From NCBI GenBank assembly GCA_012840975.1, contig DUVP01000014.1, positions 1-64,000 of the forward strand: a DNA stretch of 64,000 nucleotides, written 5' to 3'. Positions 1 to 9,077 of the stretch are shown here, piece after piece (positions within the stretch are counted from its first letter, which is position 1; each line of letters begins with the position of its first letter). This stretch comes from Mogibacterium sp. Its GTDB lineage: Bacteria > Bacillota > Clostridia > Peptostreptococcales > Anaerovoracaceae. Made by a program: the position numbers and the translations under genes. The notes below the pieces were generated by a model, which did no database searches, was not told the DNA's origin, and worked only from the letters and a program-made list of their open reading frames with translations.

Positions 1-40
1 AGGGAAAAGAGACTCGAAACATCCTAATCTTGATACACAT
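1..40 (-). CDS. possible start of a leftward gene running off the window (MCIKIRMFRVSFP...)
   Basis: Minus-strand ATG at 40..38 preceded by AAGGAC (SD-like) and open to the window edge; only 13 codons visible. Confidence 0.3.
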   Translation of the reverse strand, partial: MCIKIRMFRVSFP

Positions 41-140
41 TTTGTCCTTTCTTAGACTAAAGTCCGTTGATTTCTCAAGGTAAAAGCAACTTCCAGTATG
101 ACCGGAACTTACTTTGCGAATTTACCACCGAGTTATCAGT

Positions 141-179
141 ACAAAAAACACAGATCCTGTCCGGGTCTGTGTTTTTTGT
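141..179. terminator. intrinsic (bidirectional) terminator
   Basis: ACAAAAAACACAGATCC-TGTCC-GGGTCTGTGTTTTTTGT stem-loop with A/T flanks. Confidence 0.7.
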
Positions 180-263
180 CATAGATTGTTAAGGGGATGA
201 AAGTATTATGGGCAAAAGAGTTTACACACTTTTAAAAAAATCAAAGCGTTAATTCTCTTTCGA

Positions 264-322
264 ATAAGTTAGGCACATCTAACTTATGAGTTGATAATAG
301 CATGTTTAATTCCTACTGTCAA
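264..322 (-). promoter_or_regulatory. sigma-A type promoter plus palindromic operator, directed leftward
   Basis: Minus strand TTGACA (322-317), 17 nt spacer, TATTAT (299-294), then perfect 9-bp inverted repeat ATAAGTTAG-ATGTGC-CTAACTTAT (287-264). Confidence 0.6.
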
Positions 323-330
323 GGTATGAA

Positions 331-2442
331 TTAAAATTTTATTAAATTTATTCTCAGAGCATTCATGCATACACAGAACGACGAAATGCTCATCGCTCCT
401 GCCGCCCACATCGGACTTATATTCCATCCTCCGAACAGCGAGGTGAAAGCTCCCGCTGCCAGAGGTATCAGGAGAATATTATAGAAAAATGCCCAGAAAA
501 GATTTTCATAAATATTTTTAAGAGTTTTACGTCCCAGCTTAATTGCCTTTACTACATCGGTAATATTGCTGTTGACGAGTACTACATCGGCAGACTCGAC
601 AGCTACATCCGTTCCCGCCCCGATTGCAATACCCACATCCGCCCGTGTTAAAGCCGGAGCATCGTTTATACCGTCTCCGACCATGGCTGTTTTACCGTTC
701 TCCATTAAGCCTCTGATAACTTCTTCTTTTTCATCGGGCATAACTTCCGCAATTACCTCGTCAACACCTGTTTCGGACGCAATCGCCTCAGCTGTACTTT
801 GTTTGTCTCCTGTAAGCATAACAGTATGTATTCCCATTGCCTTAAGCTCGGAAATTGCCGCTCTGCTGTCCGGTCTGATTGAATCCGCCACAGCAATAAC
901 TCCGAGCAGCTGACCGCCTTTCGCAAAGAAGACCGATGTTTTGCCTGCATAAGAAAACTCTTCTGTTTCTTTTTGAATTCTTTCAAGCTCTGTTTTATCG
1001 ATTTCATTCTTGATAAGGAATGCTGCATTACCGCCGATAATTTTTACCGCTGTACTTCCCTCTGTAATAAAAGCCTTTACCCCGTTACCGGCTACTTCCT
1101 TGAAGTCCGCTATTCTCAATGTAGTATTCCTGCAATAACTGCTTACCGCTTTGGCGATAGGATGATCCGACCTTGCCTCTAATGCCGCTGCTATGATCAG
1201 GAGCTCATCCTTTGATACTCCGCGACAGGTATATACATCGGTAACCGCAGGCTCTCCCCCTGTGATAGTTCCCGTTTTATCCAAAGCGACAATCTCTACT
1301 CGTCCCGTTTCCTCAATGGAAGCTGCCGTCTTGAAAAGGATTCCGTTTCTCGCTCCTACTCCGGTACTTACCATTATTGCAACAGGTGTTGCCAGCCCCA
1401 GTGCACACGGACAGCTTATAACGAGTACGGCTATGGCTCTTGTAAGCGCATAGGAAGCATCCTGACCTGAAATCATCCAAATTGCAAATACCAGGATTGC
1501 TATTCCTATTACTACAGGCACAAATATTCCCGCGATTTTATCAGCAGTTCGGGATATAGGTGCCTTTGTCGCTGCCGCATCCGACACAAGATCGATAATT
1601 TTTGCAAGCATAGTGTCTTCACCGATGCTTTTTGTTTTAATTCTTATGTAACCTGATTTGTTAATGGTGGCTGCAGAAACAGAGTCACCGACACCTTTAT
1701 CTACGGGCAGACTTTCTCCCGTGAGGGCTGCTTCATCTACTGCGGCATGACCTTCGATTATTTCACCGTCAACCGGTATCTTCTCTCCGGGTTTTATGAT
1801 CACAACTTCACCGGGGCGTATATAATCGGTTCCTACAATTAATTCCTCATCGTCTCTTTCAACAGTAGCTGTTTCAGGAACCAGATCTATCAACTCTTTA
1901 AGAGCATTCGTCGTTTTTCCCTTTGAAAAGGCTTCCAGCATCTTTCCTACTGTTATAAGAGTTACAATCATTGCAGCCGATTCAAAATATATATTCTGAA
2001 TCCCCTGCGGTCCTTCCGCTTTATTTGTAAACATCAGATAAAGATGCCATACGCTCCACAGGTATGAAACCCCCGCTCCCATTGCGACTAAAGTGTCCAT
2101 ATTCGGTGACAAACGCAAAGCTCCTTTGAAGCCGTTCACAAAAAATGCCCTGTTGATATAAAGTATCACGGTTGCAAGTATCATCTGGATCAGAACAATT
2201 CCGTCGGTACCGAGTTTTTCAAGCGATCCTATCGGCCAATCCCACATAAAATAGCCCATGGAAAAATACATCAACACCAGGAGAAGTCCGACTGATTTAA
2301 CTAGTCTTCTCCTAAGCTTCGGTGTTTCCGTATCTTCCAGAGCCTTTGATCTGTTTATTATTTTTTCTCTGTAATTTTCCGGTTTATTTGCTACTGGGAC
2401 AGGAGCCCGAGTCACAGGTTGCCCCGTAACCGGCATCTTCAA
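331..2442 (-). CDS. copA: copper-translocating P-type ATPase (P1B), transmembrane/catalytic part
   Basis: CPC motif (VISCPCALGLATP), DKTGTIT, GDGINDAPAL, SDHPIAKAV; N-terminal HMA is in the preceding overlapping frame. Confidence 0.93.
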   Translation of the reverse strand: MKMPVTGQPVTRAPVPVANKPENYREKIINRSKALEDTETPKLRRRLVKSVGLLLVLMYFSMGYFMWDWPIGSLEKLGTDGIVLIQMILATVILYINRAFFVNGFKGALRLSPNMDTLVAMGAGVSYLWSVWHLYLMFTNKAEGPQGIQNIYFESAAMIVTLITVGKMLEAFSKGKTTNALKELIDLVPETATVERDDEELIVGTDYIRPGEVVIIKPGEKIPVDGEIIEGHAAVDEAALTGESLPVDKGVGDSVSAATINKSGYIRIKTKSIGEDTMLAKIIDLVSDAAATKAPISRTADKIAGIFVPVVIGIAILVFAIWMISGQDASYALTRAIAVLVISCPCALGLATPVAIMVSTGVGARNGILFKTAASIEETGRVEIVALDKTGTITGGEPAVTDVYTCRGVSKDELLIIAAALEARSDHPIAKAVSSYCRNTTLRIADFKEVAGNGVKAFITEGSTAVKIIGGNAAFLIKNEIDKTELERIQKETEEFSYAGKTSVFFAKGGQLLGVIAVADSIRPDSRAAISELKAMGIHTVMLTGDKQSTAEAIASETGVDEVIAEVMPDEKEEVIRGLMENGKTAMVGDGINDAPALTRADVGIAIGAGTDVAVESADVVLVNSNITDVVKAIKLGRKTLKNIYENLFWAFFYNILLIPLAAGAFTSLFGGWNISPMWAAGAMSISSFCVCMNALRINLIKF

Positions 2443-2605
2443 CCGCTTTAATAATCACTTCCGGCGCAACGTCACCTTCAACCTTCATCGAATTCGTCAG
2501 CAGATTGACCGAAACGCTTTCAACTCCTTCAATCGCCGACACGACTTTCTCTACCCTTGCCGAACATGCCGCGCATCCCATACCACTTACTGAATAGTCT
2601 TTCAT
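2384..2605 (-). CDS. heavy-metal-associated (HMA/CopZ-like) domain protein, or N-terminal part of CopA
   Basis: MKDYSVSGMGCAACSARVEKVV has the GMxCxxC copper-binding motif; overlaps the copA ORF by 59 bp in another frame. Confidence 0.88.
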   Translation of the reverse strand: MKDYSVSGMGCAACSARVEKVVSAIEGVESVSVNLLTNSMKVEGDVAPEVIIKAVEDAGYGATCDSGSCPSSK

Positions 2606-2713
2606 ATATTTCCTTTCTTTGAAAACTTTAATATTAGTTTCGATGTATTTATATATTTGTTAAACTCCTCTAACTTATATTAAATATATGTTTTCTATGT
2701 GTTCGTGGTATGT

Positions 2714-3808
2714 TTATAATGTTAAGTCTCCGTCTTTAACCCATCCTAATTTACGGCAACCCGCATTTATAACAGGAGCAATAATTGCAGGTAATATGAA
2801 GGATATAAGTATCAAACCAAGCCAGTCCATGCCTGTAATTGCCGCTTTTGCTCCCGAAGCTACATCATTGACCCAGCCTGTATACACTCCTATCTGTCCG
2901 ACTAATCCGCATGTTCCCATACCGCTCGCAAGGGGTGCACCGTTCATTTGTAATTTAAATATGCATGTGGCAATAGGCCCTGTTATAGCCGCGGTCAGTG
3001 TGGGTGCAATCCATATTCGCGGATTTTTGACTATATTTCCCATCTGAAGCATAGACGTTCCTATTCCCTGTGAAACAAGTCCTCCCCATTTGTTTTCTCT
3101 GAATGACATTACGGCAAAGCCGACCATCTGTGCACAGCAGCCCGCCACGGCGGCACCGCCTGCCAGTCCCGTAAGTCCGAGAGCGGCACATATTGCCGCG
3201 GAAGATATCGGCAGCGTAAGAGCGACTCCGACTACAACGGAAACAATGATTCCCATCACGAAAGGTCTGAAGTCGGTAGCCCACATTACAATTCTTCCTA
3301 CTTCCATCGCTATCGCGCCGAGTCCCGGTGCCCACCAGGCTGACAGTGCTATCCCCGAACCTATAGTCACAAGCGGAGTTACAAGTATGTCGACCTTTGT
3401 CTCTCCGCATATAGCCTTTCCGATCTCTGCAGTGATTATAGCTACGAAAAGCACAGCGAGAGGACCTCCTGCCCCGCCAAGGTTGTTTGCGGCAAAGCCC
3501 ACGGTTGCAAGTGAGAACAATACGAGAGGAGGAGCTTTAAGGGCATATCCGATTGCAATTGCCATAGCGGGTCCTGTCATCAGCATTGCAAGCCCTCCGA
3601 TAGTATATGCGTTTTCTTTCACTATGAATATCGGATTTGTCAGAAATTCAATGTGAAATTGAGTTCCAAGCGTATCGATTATCGTGCCTATAAGCAGCGA
3701 ACAAAAAAGACCCTGCGCCATTGCGGACATAGCATCTATGCCGTATCTCTTTGCGCTGATCTCTATCTGCTTACGTTCCATGAACTTTTTTACAGAATCT
3801 TTTGTCAT
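2714..3808 (-). CDS. PTS sugar transporter subunit IIC (EIIC_2-like membrane protein)
   Basis: 364 aa multi-TM protein resembling the PTS_EIIC_2 family; no IIA/IIB domain visible. Confidence 0.7.
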   Translation of the reverse strand: MTKDSVKKFMERKQIEISAKRYGIDAMSAMAQGLFCSLLIGTIIDTLGTQFHIEFLTNPIFIVKENAYTIGGLAMLMTGPAMAIAIGYALKAPPLVLFSLATVGFAANNLGGAGGPLAVLFVAIITAEIGKAICGETKVDILVTPLVTIGSGIALSAWWAPGLGAIAMEVGRIVMWATDFRPFVMGIIVSVVVGVALTLPISSAAICAALGLTGLAGGAAVAGCCAQMVGFAVMSFRENKWGGLVSQGIGTSMLQMGNIVKNPRIWIAPTLTAAITGPIATCIFKLQMNGAPLASGMGTCGLVGQIGVYTGWVNDVASGAKAAITGMDWLGLILISFILPAIIAPVINAGCRKLGWVKDGDLTL

Positions 3809-3935
3809 TTTATCTTCTTTCCTTTATAATTAAAGTTGTGTGATATATATGGACGGATGTTGAGTTTCCGCCCGTAATATGTGAACAATTATACAAGGTT
3901 TAGTATAACACAATAAGAGAGGAAGATTGTATTTT

Positions 3936-5033
3936 ATGTCACTAACTAAAAATATAAATTCAGTAAATAAGAAAAACAGGAAAAAAAAGCGTCTCTCGAT
4001 TATCATCGCCGTTCTTTCGGTTCTGGTTCTTGTCGGCGGAGTTTATGCTTTCGGGCTGAGCCCCGTCGATCCGGGAAATGATGAAGAAGTCATCGTTACC
4101 GTTCCGAACGGAACAGGCGCATCTCAGCTTGTATATATTCTCGACGATGCCGGTCTGGTGCGAAATACTTTCTTCGCAAAAGTCAATGCCAGAATAGGCG
4201 GCTACAACAGCCTGCAAGCTAATACCTATATCTTTAATAAAGGAATGTCTTTCCCTAAGATAATGAATGCGATTAATAAGGGAAGTTTTGAATATATTTC
4301 AAAAAGAACCATTCAAGTTGCAGACGGAGCAAGGCTTCATCAGGTTGCAGCCGCAATGTCGGAAGAGCTGGATTTTTCCGCCAAAGAGATTATGGCTAAG
4401 TGGTCCGATAAGAAATATGTCAGGACGCTGATAGATAAATACTGGTTCCTGACCGATGAAATTCTGTCTGAAGATGTTATGTTCCCTCTTGAAGGATATC
4501 TGTATGCGGATACATATTTTGTCACAGCGGAAGAGCCTTCTATCGAAGAGTTTACCGAGATGTGTCTCGACAGGATGGATGAAGAACTTACTCCGAGAAA
4601 AGATCAGATCAAAGCTTCCGGTTTTACCGTTCACGAGTTCCTTACACTCACATCAATTGTGACTAAAGAGGCAAGGCTTGAGGATCAGCCTGAAGTCGCG
4701 GGTGTGTTTATAAACAGACTCAATCAGAATATATCTTTGGGAAGCTGTGTAACAATAGGTTATATATACCAGGAGGATAGGGTCGAACTGTTTGCCAGCC
4801 AGATTGAAAGCGATAACCCTTACAATACGCGTAAGTTTGCAGGACTTCCTCCGGGACCGATTTGTCAGGTTATAGGCGATGCGATGGATTCGGTTCTTAA
4901 CTACAACAAAACCGATAATTTGTTCTTCTTTGCAGATGAGGAAAGTAAGCTTCACTTCTACAAAACTCAGGCGGAGTTCGAGAAAGGTATAGAGGAAATA
5001 GGGCTTCTCAAAGACGACGAAAATATGGAATAA
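3936..5033 (+). CDS. mltG: endolytic transglycosylase MltG (YceG-like)
   Basis: N-terminal TM, LTSIVTKEARLEDQPEVAGVFINRL and NPYNTRKFAGLPPGPI motifs; ATG 3936 has an upstream GAGGAAG SD (the ORF track starts at TTG 3927). Confidence 0.88.
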   Translation: MSLTKNINSVNKKNRKKKRLSIIIAVLSVLVLVGGVYAFGLSPVDPGNDEEVIVTVPNGTGASQLVYILDDAGLVRNTFFAKVNARIGGYNSLQANTYIFNKGMSFPKIMNAINKGSFEYISKRTIQVADGARLHQVAAAMSEELDFSAKEIMAKWSDKKYVRTLIDKYWFLTDEILSEDVMFPLEGYLYADTYFVTAEEPSIEEFTEMCLDRMDEELTPRKDQIKASGFTVHEFLTLTSIVTKEARLEDQPEVAGVFINRLNQNISLGSCVTIGYIYQEDRVELFASQIESDNPYNTRKFAGLPPGPICQVIGDAMDSVLNYNKTDNLFFFADEESKLHFYKTQAEFEKGIEEIGLLKDDENME

Positions 5034-5046
5034 GCTTTAATAAAAG

Positions 5047-5070
5047 GATGGTTGCAACAACCATCTTTTT
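5047..5070 (+). terminator. intrinsic terminator after mltG
   Basis: GATGGTTG-CAA-CAACCATC followed by TTTTT. Confidence 0.8.
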
Positions 5071-5247
5071 CTTTGGATTTTGAGTTTTTCTATTATTATG
5101 ATAAAATACTTACGGATTTTATCGTCTTATGAAAATATCCTCATTCGCCGACACTGATTGTTAACTCTTCCGATTAAAAAGAAAATATTTCTCAGCAGTA
5201 ATTAATTTAATATTTATTATACTGAATATAACGAAAGGAAGTTTCCT

Positions 5248-6393
5248 ATGATTGAATTTACAAATGTAAGCAAATCATTCGGGGATAATCAGGTTCTGGA
5301 AGATATATCTATCAGGCTTAGAGAAGGAGAACTTACCGCACTTATCGGACCGAGCGGGTGCGGCAAGACAACGATGTTGAAGATGATCAACAGAATGCTT
5401 GCACCTACCTCGGGTACTATCAAGGTAAACGGTGAAGATATTTCTTCAATGGATCCGGTAGCTTTACGAAGAAGTATGGGTTACGTAATTCAACAGGGCG
5501 GACTTTTCCCGCACCTGACAATTAAGGAAAATATCGAAATAATCGAACGTCTTCAGGGTATGCCTGAAGAAGAAATTTCCTCACGAACAATCGAGCTCAT
5601 GGAAATGGTTGATCTTCCACCGGATGAATTCCTTAACAGATATCCTCGAGAGCTTTCGGGAGGTCAGCAGCAGCGAGTCGGGGTTGCGCGTGCTTTTGCG
5701 ACTGATCCCGGCATTATTTTGTTTGATGAACCTTTTTCCGCTATCGATCCGATTACGCGAAACTCCCTGCAGGATCAGCTTATAGAAATCCGAAGCAAGG
5801 TTGCCAAGACTATGGTTTTCGTAACACACGACATGGATGAAGCCATAAAAATAGCCGATCGGATCTGCATAATCTACGACGGTCGTATTCTACAATATGA
5901 TACCCCGGAAAACATATTAAAAAATCCGGCTAATACATTTGTCGAAGGCTTCGTGGGTTCAAACAGGATATGGAGCTCCCCTGAATACATTAAAGTAAAA
6001 GACTTTATGATTACAGAACCTGTTATCATCGAAGACAATGTTTCCGCATATAAATGCGTAAGCATTATGCGTTCTAATCGTGTAGACACACTGCCTGTTG
6101 TCGATAATGAGAAAAAGCTGCTCGGTATAATAGGCAAGAAGTCCTTCTTCCAAAAACTTCACAAAGGAATGAAGGCCGGAGACATAATGAAACCTGTCGA
6201 ATATACGGCTCATATAGAAGACAGCATACTGGATGTACTTACTGCAATTCAGAACACTGAGACTAACAATGTTCCTGTTGTAGATGATAAGGGTCGAATG
6301 GCCGGACTTCTCACAAGCAGCTGCCTTGTTTCCACACTCAGCAACCAGTTCATTAACAGTGAAGAGAATTCTGAGGAGGTGAGTGCATTATGA
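5248..6393 (+). CDS. glycine betaine/carnitine/choline (OpuC/OpuF-type) ABC transporter ATP-binding protein with CBS domains
   Basis: Walker A GPSGCGKTT, LSGGQQQRVGVARA signature, C-terminal tandem CBS-like region. Confidence 0.9.
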   Translation: MIEFTNVSKSFGDNQVLEDISIRLREGELTALIGPSGCGKTTMLKMINRMLAPTSGTIKVNGEDISSMDPVALRRSMGYVIQQGGLFPHLTIKENIEIIERLQGMPEEEISSRTIELMEMVDLPPDEFLNRYPRELSGGQQQRVGVARAFATDPGIILFDEPFSAIDPITRNSLQDQLIEIRSKVAKTMVFVTHDMDEAIKIADRICIIYDGRILQYDTPENILKNPANTFVEGFVGSNRIWSSPEYIKVKDFMITEPVIIEDNVSAYKCVSIMRSNRVDTLPVVDNEKKLLGIIGKKSFFQKLHKGMKAGDIMKPVEYTAHIEDSILDVLTAIQNTETNNVPVVDDKGRMAGLLTSSCLVSTLSNQFINSEENSEEVSAL

Positions 6394-7970
6394 TTGACTT
6401 TTTCAGCTATTTTATATCACACGCTGAACAGATTTTAGGATTTTTGGTAGAGCATATCCAGATGACAGCAATTGCTGTCGGTATCTCGATGCTTATCGGC
6501 ATTCCTCTCGGGATTCTTATAAGTTATGTGCGTGCTCTGGACAAACCGATAATAGCTTTGGCCAACCTGATACAGGCAGTCCCAAGCATGGCTCTGCTGG
6601 GTCTTGTAATACCTCTTCTCGGGATAGGCAAGCTTCCGGCTATCGTAATGGTAATTATATATTCCCTTCTTCCTATTATAAAAAATACATATACGGGAAT
6701 AACCAATATAGAACCTCTTATGGTAGAGTCGGCAACTGCAATCGGGATGACCAATTGGCAGGTTCTGCAGAAAGTCAAACTCCCTCTTGCTCTTCCTGTA
6801 ATCATGGCAGGAGTACGCATATCTTCTGTAACAGCTGTCGGAACTATGACTATGGCTGCATATATCGGTGCCGGCGGTCTCGGATACCCTATATTTGCGG
6901 GAATACGAACGGTAAACAACCTGCAGATACTGGCAGGAGCCGTTCCGGCATGTATTCTGGCTCTTCTTGTCGACTTCCTGATGGGAAATGTCGAGAGACT
7001 GGTAACACCTATAAGTCTGCAAGGTGATCATGGTGACAGTAACGGAGATATAAAATTAAAAAACCGAAGACGTCGCGAGAAAATCTCTCTCGCCGGAGCT
7101 GCAATCATCCTGATTATCATACTGATTGCAAACAGCGGACTGGGAGTAAAGAAAAGCGATAAACAGATTTCGATAGCGGGCAAGGACTTTACAGAGCAGT
7201 TGATACTTTGCAACCTGTACGCTGACTATATAGAAGATAAGACCGATATCACGGTCAACAGAAAAGAAAACCTCGGAGGCAGTAATGTCGCCTATAGTGC
7301 TATAACAAACGGTGAGATTGATATGTATATAGACTATACGGGAACTATTTACGGCAGTATTTATAATCATTCCGGTGAAACCGACATGATGACGGTTTAT
7401 GACATGTGCAAGGAAGATTATGCAAAGGACGGTGTGACTCTTCTTAATCAGTGTAACTGCAATAATACATATGCTCTTGCGGTTACTCCGGAAATCTCTG
7501 AAAAATATAATATAAAAACCATTCCTGATTTGAACCGGGTTTCGCATCAGCTTGTACTCGGAAGCACCATAGAGTTCCAGAATCGTAACGATACTATGGT
7601 AGCCTTGAAAGATAAATACAATATGAAATTCAAGAGAATGGTAGCTATAGACGGTTCTCCTCGATTTACAGCTCTTGTAAACAAGGAAACCGATGTTACG
7701 GATGCGTGGACTACGGACGGGATGCTGCTCAAATTCGATATCATTATCCTCGAAGATACTGATCAGGTATTCCCTCCTTACTATGTGGTTCCTTGTATAA
7801 GGACCGACGCGCTCGATAAGTATCCTGAGCTGGAAAATGTTTCTAACGAACTGTCACCGCTTCTGACAAATGAAGTCATGATTTCACTCAACTATCAGGT
7901 CGATGTCGAAGGTAAAGAGCCTGCAGATGTAGCAAGAAACTGGCTCAAGGAAAATAACCTTATAGATTAA
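6390..7970 (+). CDS. fused permease/substrate-binding protein of the same compatible-solute ABC transporter
   Basis: N-terminal ProW-like permease (GIPLGILISYVRAL... EAA-loop region), C-terminal OpuC-like binding domain (IAGKDFTEQLILCNLYADYIE); ATGA overlap with upstream gene. Confidence 0.9.
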   Translation: MIDFFSYFISHAEQILGFLVEHIQMTAIAVGISMLIGIPLGILISYVRALDKPIIALANLIQAVPSMALLGLVIPLLGIGKLPAIVMVIIYSLLPIIKNTYTGITNIEPLMVESATAIGMTNWQVLQKVKLPLALPVIMAGVRISSVTAVGTMTMAAYIGAGGLGYPIFAGIRTVNNLQILAGAVPACILALLVDFLMGNVERLVTPISLQGDHGDSNGDIKLKNRRRREKISLAGAAIILIIILIANSGLGVKKSDKQISIAGKDFTEQLILCNLYADYIEDKTDITVNRKENLGGSNVAYSAITNGEIDMYIDYTGTIYGSIYNHSGETDMMTVYDMCKEDYAKDGVTLLNQCNCNNTYALAVTPEISEKYNIKTIPDLNRVSHQLVLGSTIEFQNRNDTMVALKDKYNMKFKRMVAIDGSPRFTALVNKETDVTDAWTTDGMLLKFDIIILEDTDQVFPPYYVVPCIRTDALDKYPELENVSNELSPLLTNEVMISLNYQVDVEGKEPADVARNWLKENNLID

Positions 7971-7993
7971 GCAAAGTATATATTACAATAGAG

Positions 7994-8033
7994 AATCCCT
8001 GCTCTCAGCATTGTCCGGGAGCAGGGATTTTTA
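7994..8033. terminator. intrinsic terminator between convergent genes
   Basis: AATCCCTGCTC ... GAGCAGGGATT stem followed by T-rich tract. Confidence 0.75.
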
Positions 8034-8035
8034 AT

Positions 8036-8548
8036 CTATTCGTTTATAACCGTGCAATTATCGCCTTCATATTTTATAGTCATGGAGATATTCTTATCAC
8101 CTTCAAGGATTTTCCTGATGAAGTATCTGTCGCCTTCCCACATCGGTAAAGTCATGAGATCTTCTTTCTTAATCCATTTCAACAGGCCTTCCTCACATTC
8201 CGGCGGTGTATAACCTCCGCCTTCCTGAAAAATCCTCTTTGCATCAGGATCCTCCGGCTCGAAATCATCAGAATAGTACAGGTGCATGTCATCGTCTCCG
8301 TACATATCAGACCTGAATTTAACCACTCCGAGAAAATCAAAAGACTTTAAGACAAGTCCGACCTCCTCCCTGACTTCACGCAGATTGCATTCGTCCGGGC
8401 TTTCGCCGGATTCTATCTTGCCTCCTATGCCTATCCATTTGCCTTCGTTGATATCGTTTTCCTTCTTATTACGATAAAGCATCAGGAACTCATTATTATA
8501 TTCTATATAGCATACTGTCGTTCTGTCTGCCTGTATCTTTTCATTCAT
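8036..8548 (-). CDS. NUDIX hydrolase (MutT-like)
   Basis: Nudix box GGKIESGESPDECNLREVREEVGL. Confidence 0.92.
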   Translation of the reverse strand: MNEKIQADRTTVCYIEYNNEFLMLYRNKKENDINEGKWIGIGGKIESGESPDECNLREVREEVGLVLKSFDFLGVVKFRSDMYGDDDMHLYYSDDFEPEDPDAKRIFQEGGGYTPPECEEGLLKWIKKEDLMTLPMWEGDRYFIRKILEGDKNISMTIKYEGDNCTVINE

Positions 8549-8549
8549 A

Positions 8550-9029
8550 TCAATTTTCTACTCGTATACTCTTGATTTTCTGGTCCTCCAGAGGTTTATC
8601 CATTCTGTTTCTCTTTGTACCTACTATTTCATCTGCAACATCCATACCTTCCGTAACTTTGCCAAAAGCAGCATACTGTCCGTCGAGGTGCGGAGATGTG
8701 GTTGTCATAATAAAAAACTGGGAGCCGGCGGAATTCGGATCCATTGCTCTTGCCATAGAAAGAACACCTCTTTCATGCTTTAAATCATTCTTAAATCCGT
8801 TTGATGTAAACTCACCCGGGATACAGTATCCGGGACCGCCCATACCTGTACCGTCAGGACATCCTCCCTGGATCATAAAGCCGGGAATAACTCTGTGGAA
8901 TATCAGTCCGTCATAGAATTTATCATTTGCAAGTTTCTCAAAATTTTCCGCTGTCTTAGGTGCTATATCCTCATACAGCTCTCCGCTCATTATGCGTCCG
9001 TCTTCCATTTCAATAGTAAATTTTTTCAT
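8550..9029 (-). CDS. cyclophilin-type peptidyl-prolyl isomerase
   Basis: FHRVIPGFMIQGGCPDGTGMGGPGY, NSAGSQFFI motifs. Confidence 0.95.
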   Translation of the reverse strand: MKKFTIEMEDGRIMSGELYEDIAPKTAENFEKLANDKFYDGLIFHRVIPGFMIQGGCPDGTGMGGPGYCIPGEFTSNGFKNDLKHERGVLSMARAMDPNSAGSQFFIMTTTSPHLDGQYAAFGKVTEGMDVADEIVGTKRNRMDKPLEDQKIKSIRVEN

Positions 9030-9077
9030 ACTTGTCCTCCGTAATTAAATTTATTTTATTTTCGTGATTATGCAATC

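Noticed and set aside
3090-3656. 188-aa + strand ORF opposite the EIIC gene
   Set aside because: Antisense shadow of a strongly hydrophobic CDS; Ala/Pro/Thr-rich composition typical of reverse-strand frames.
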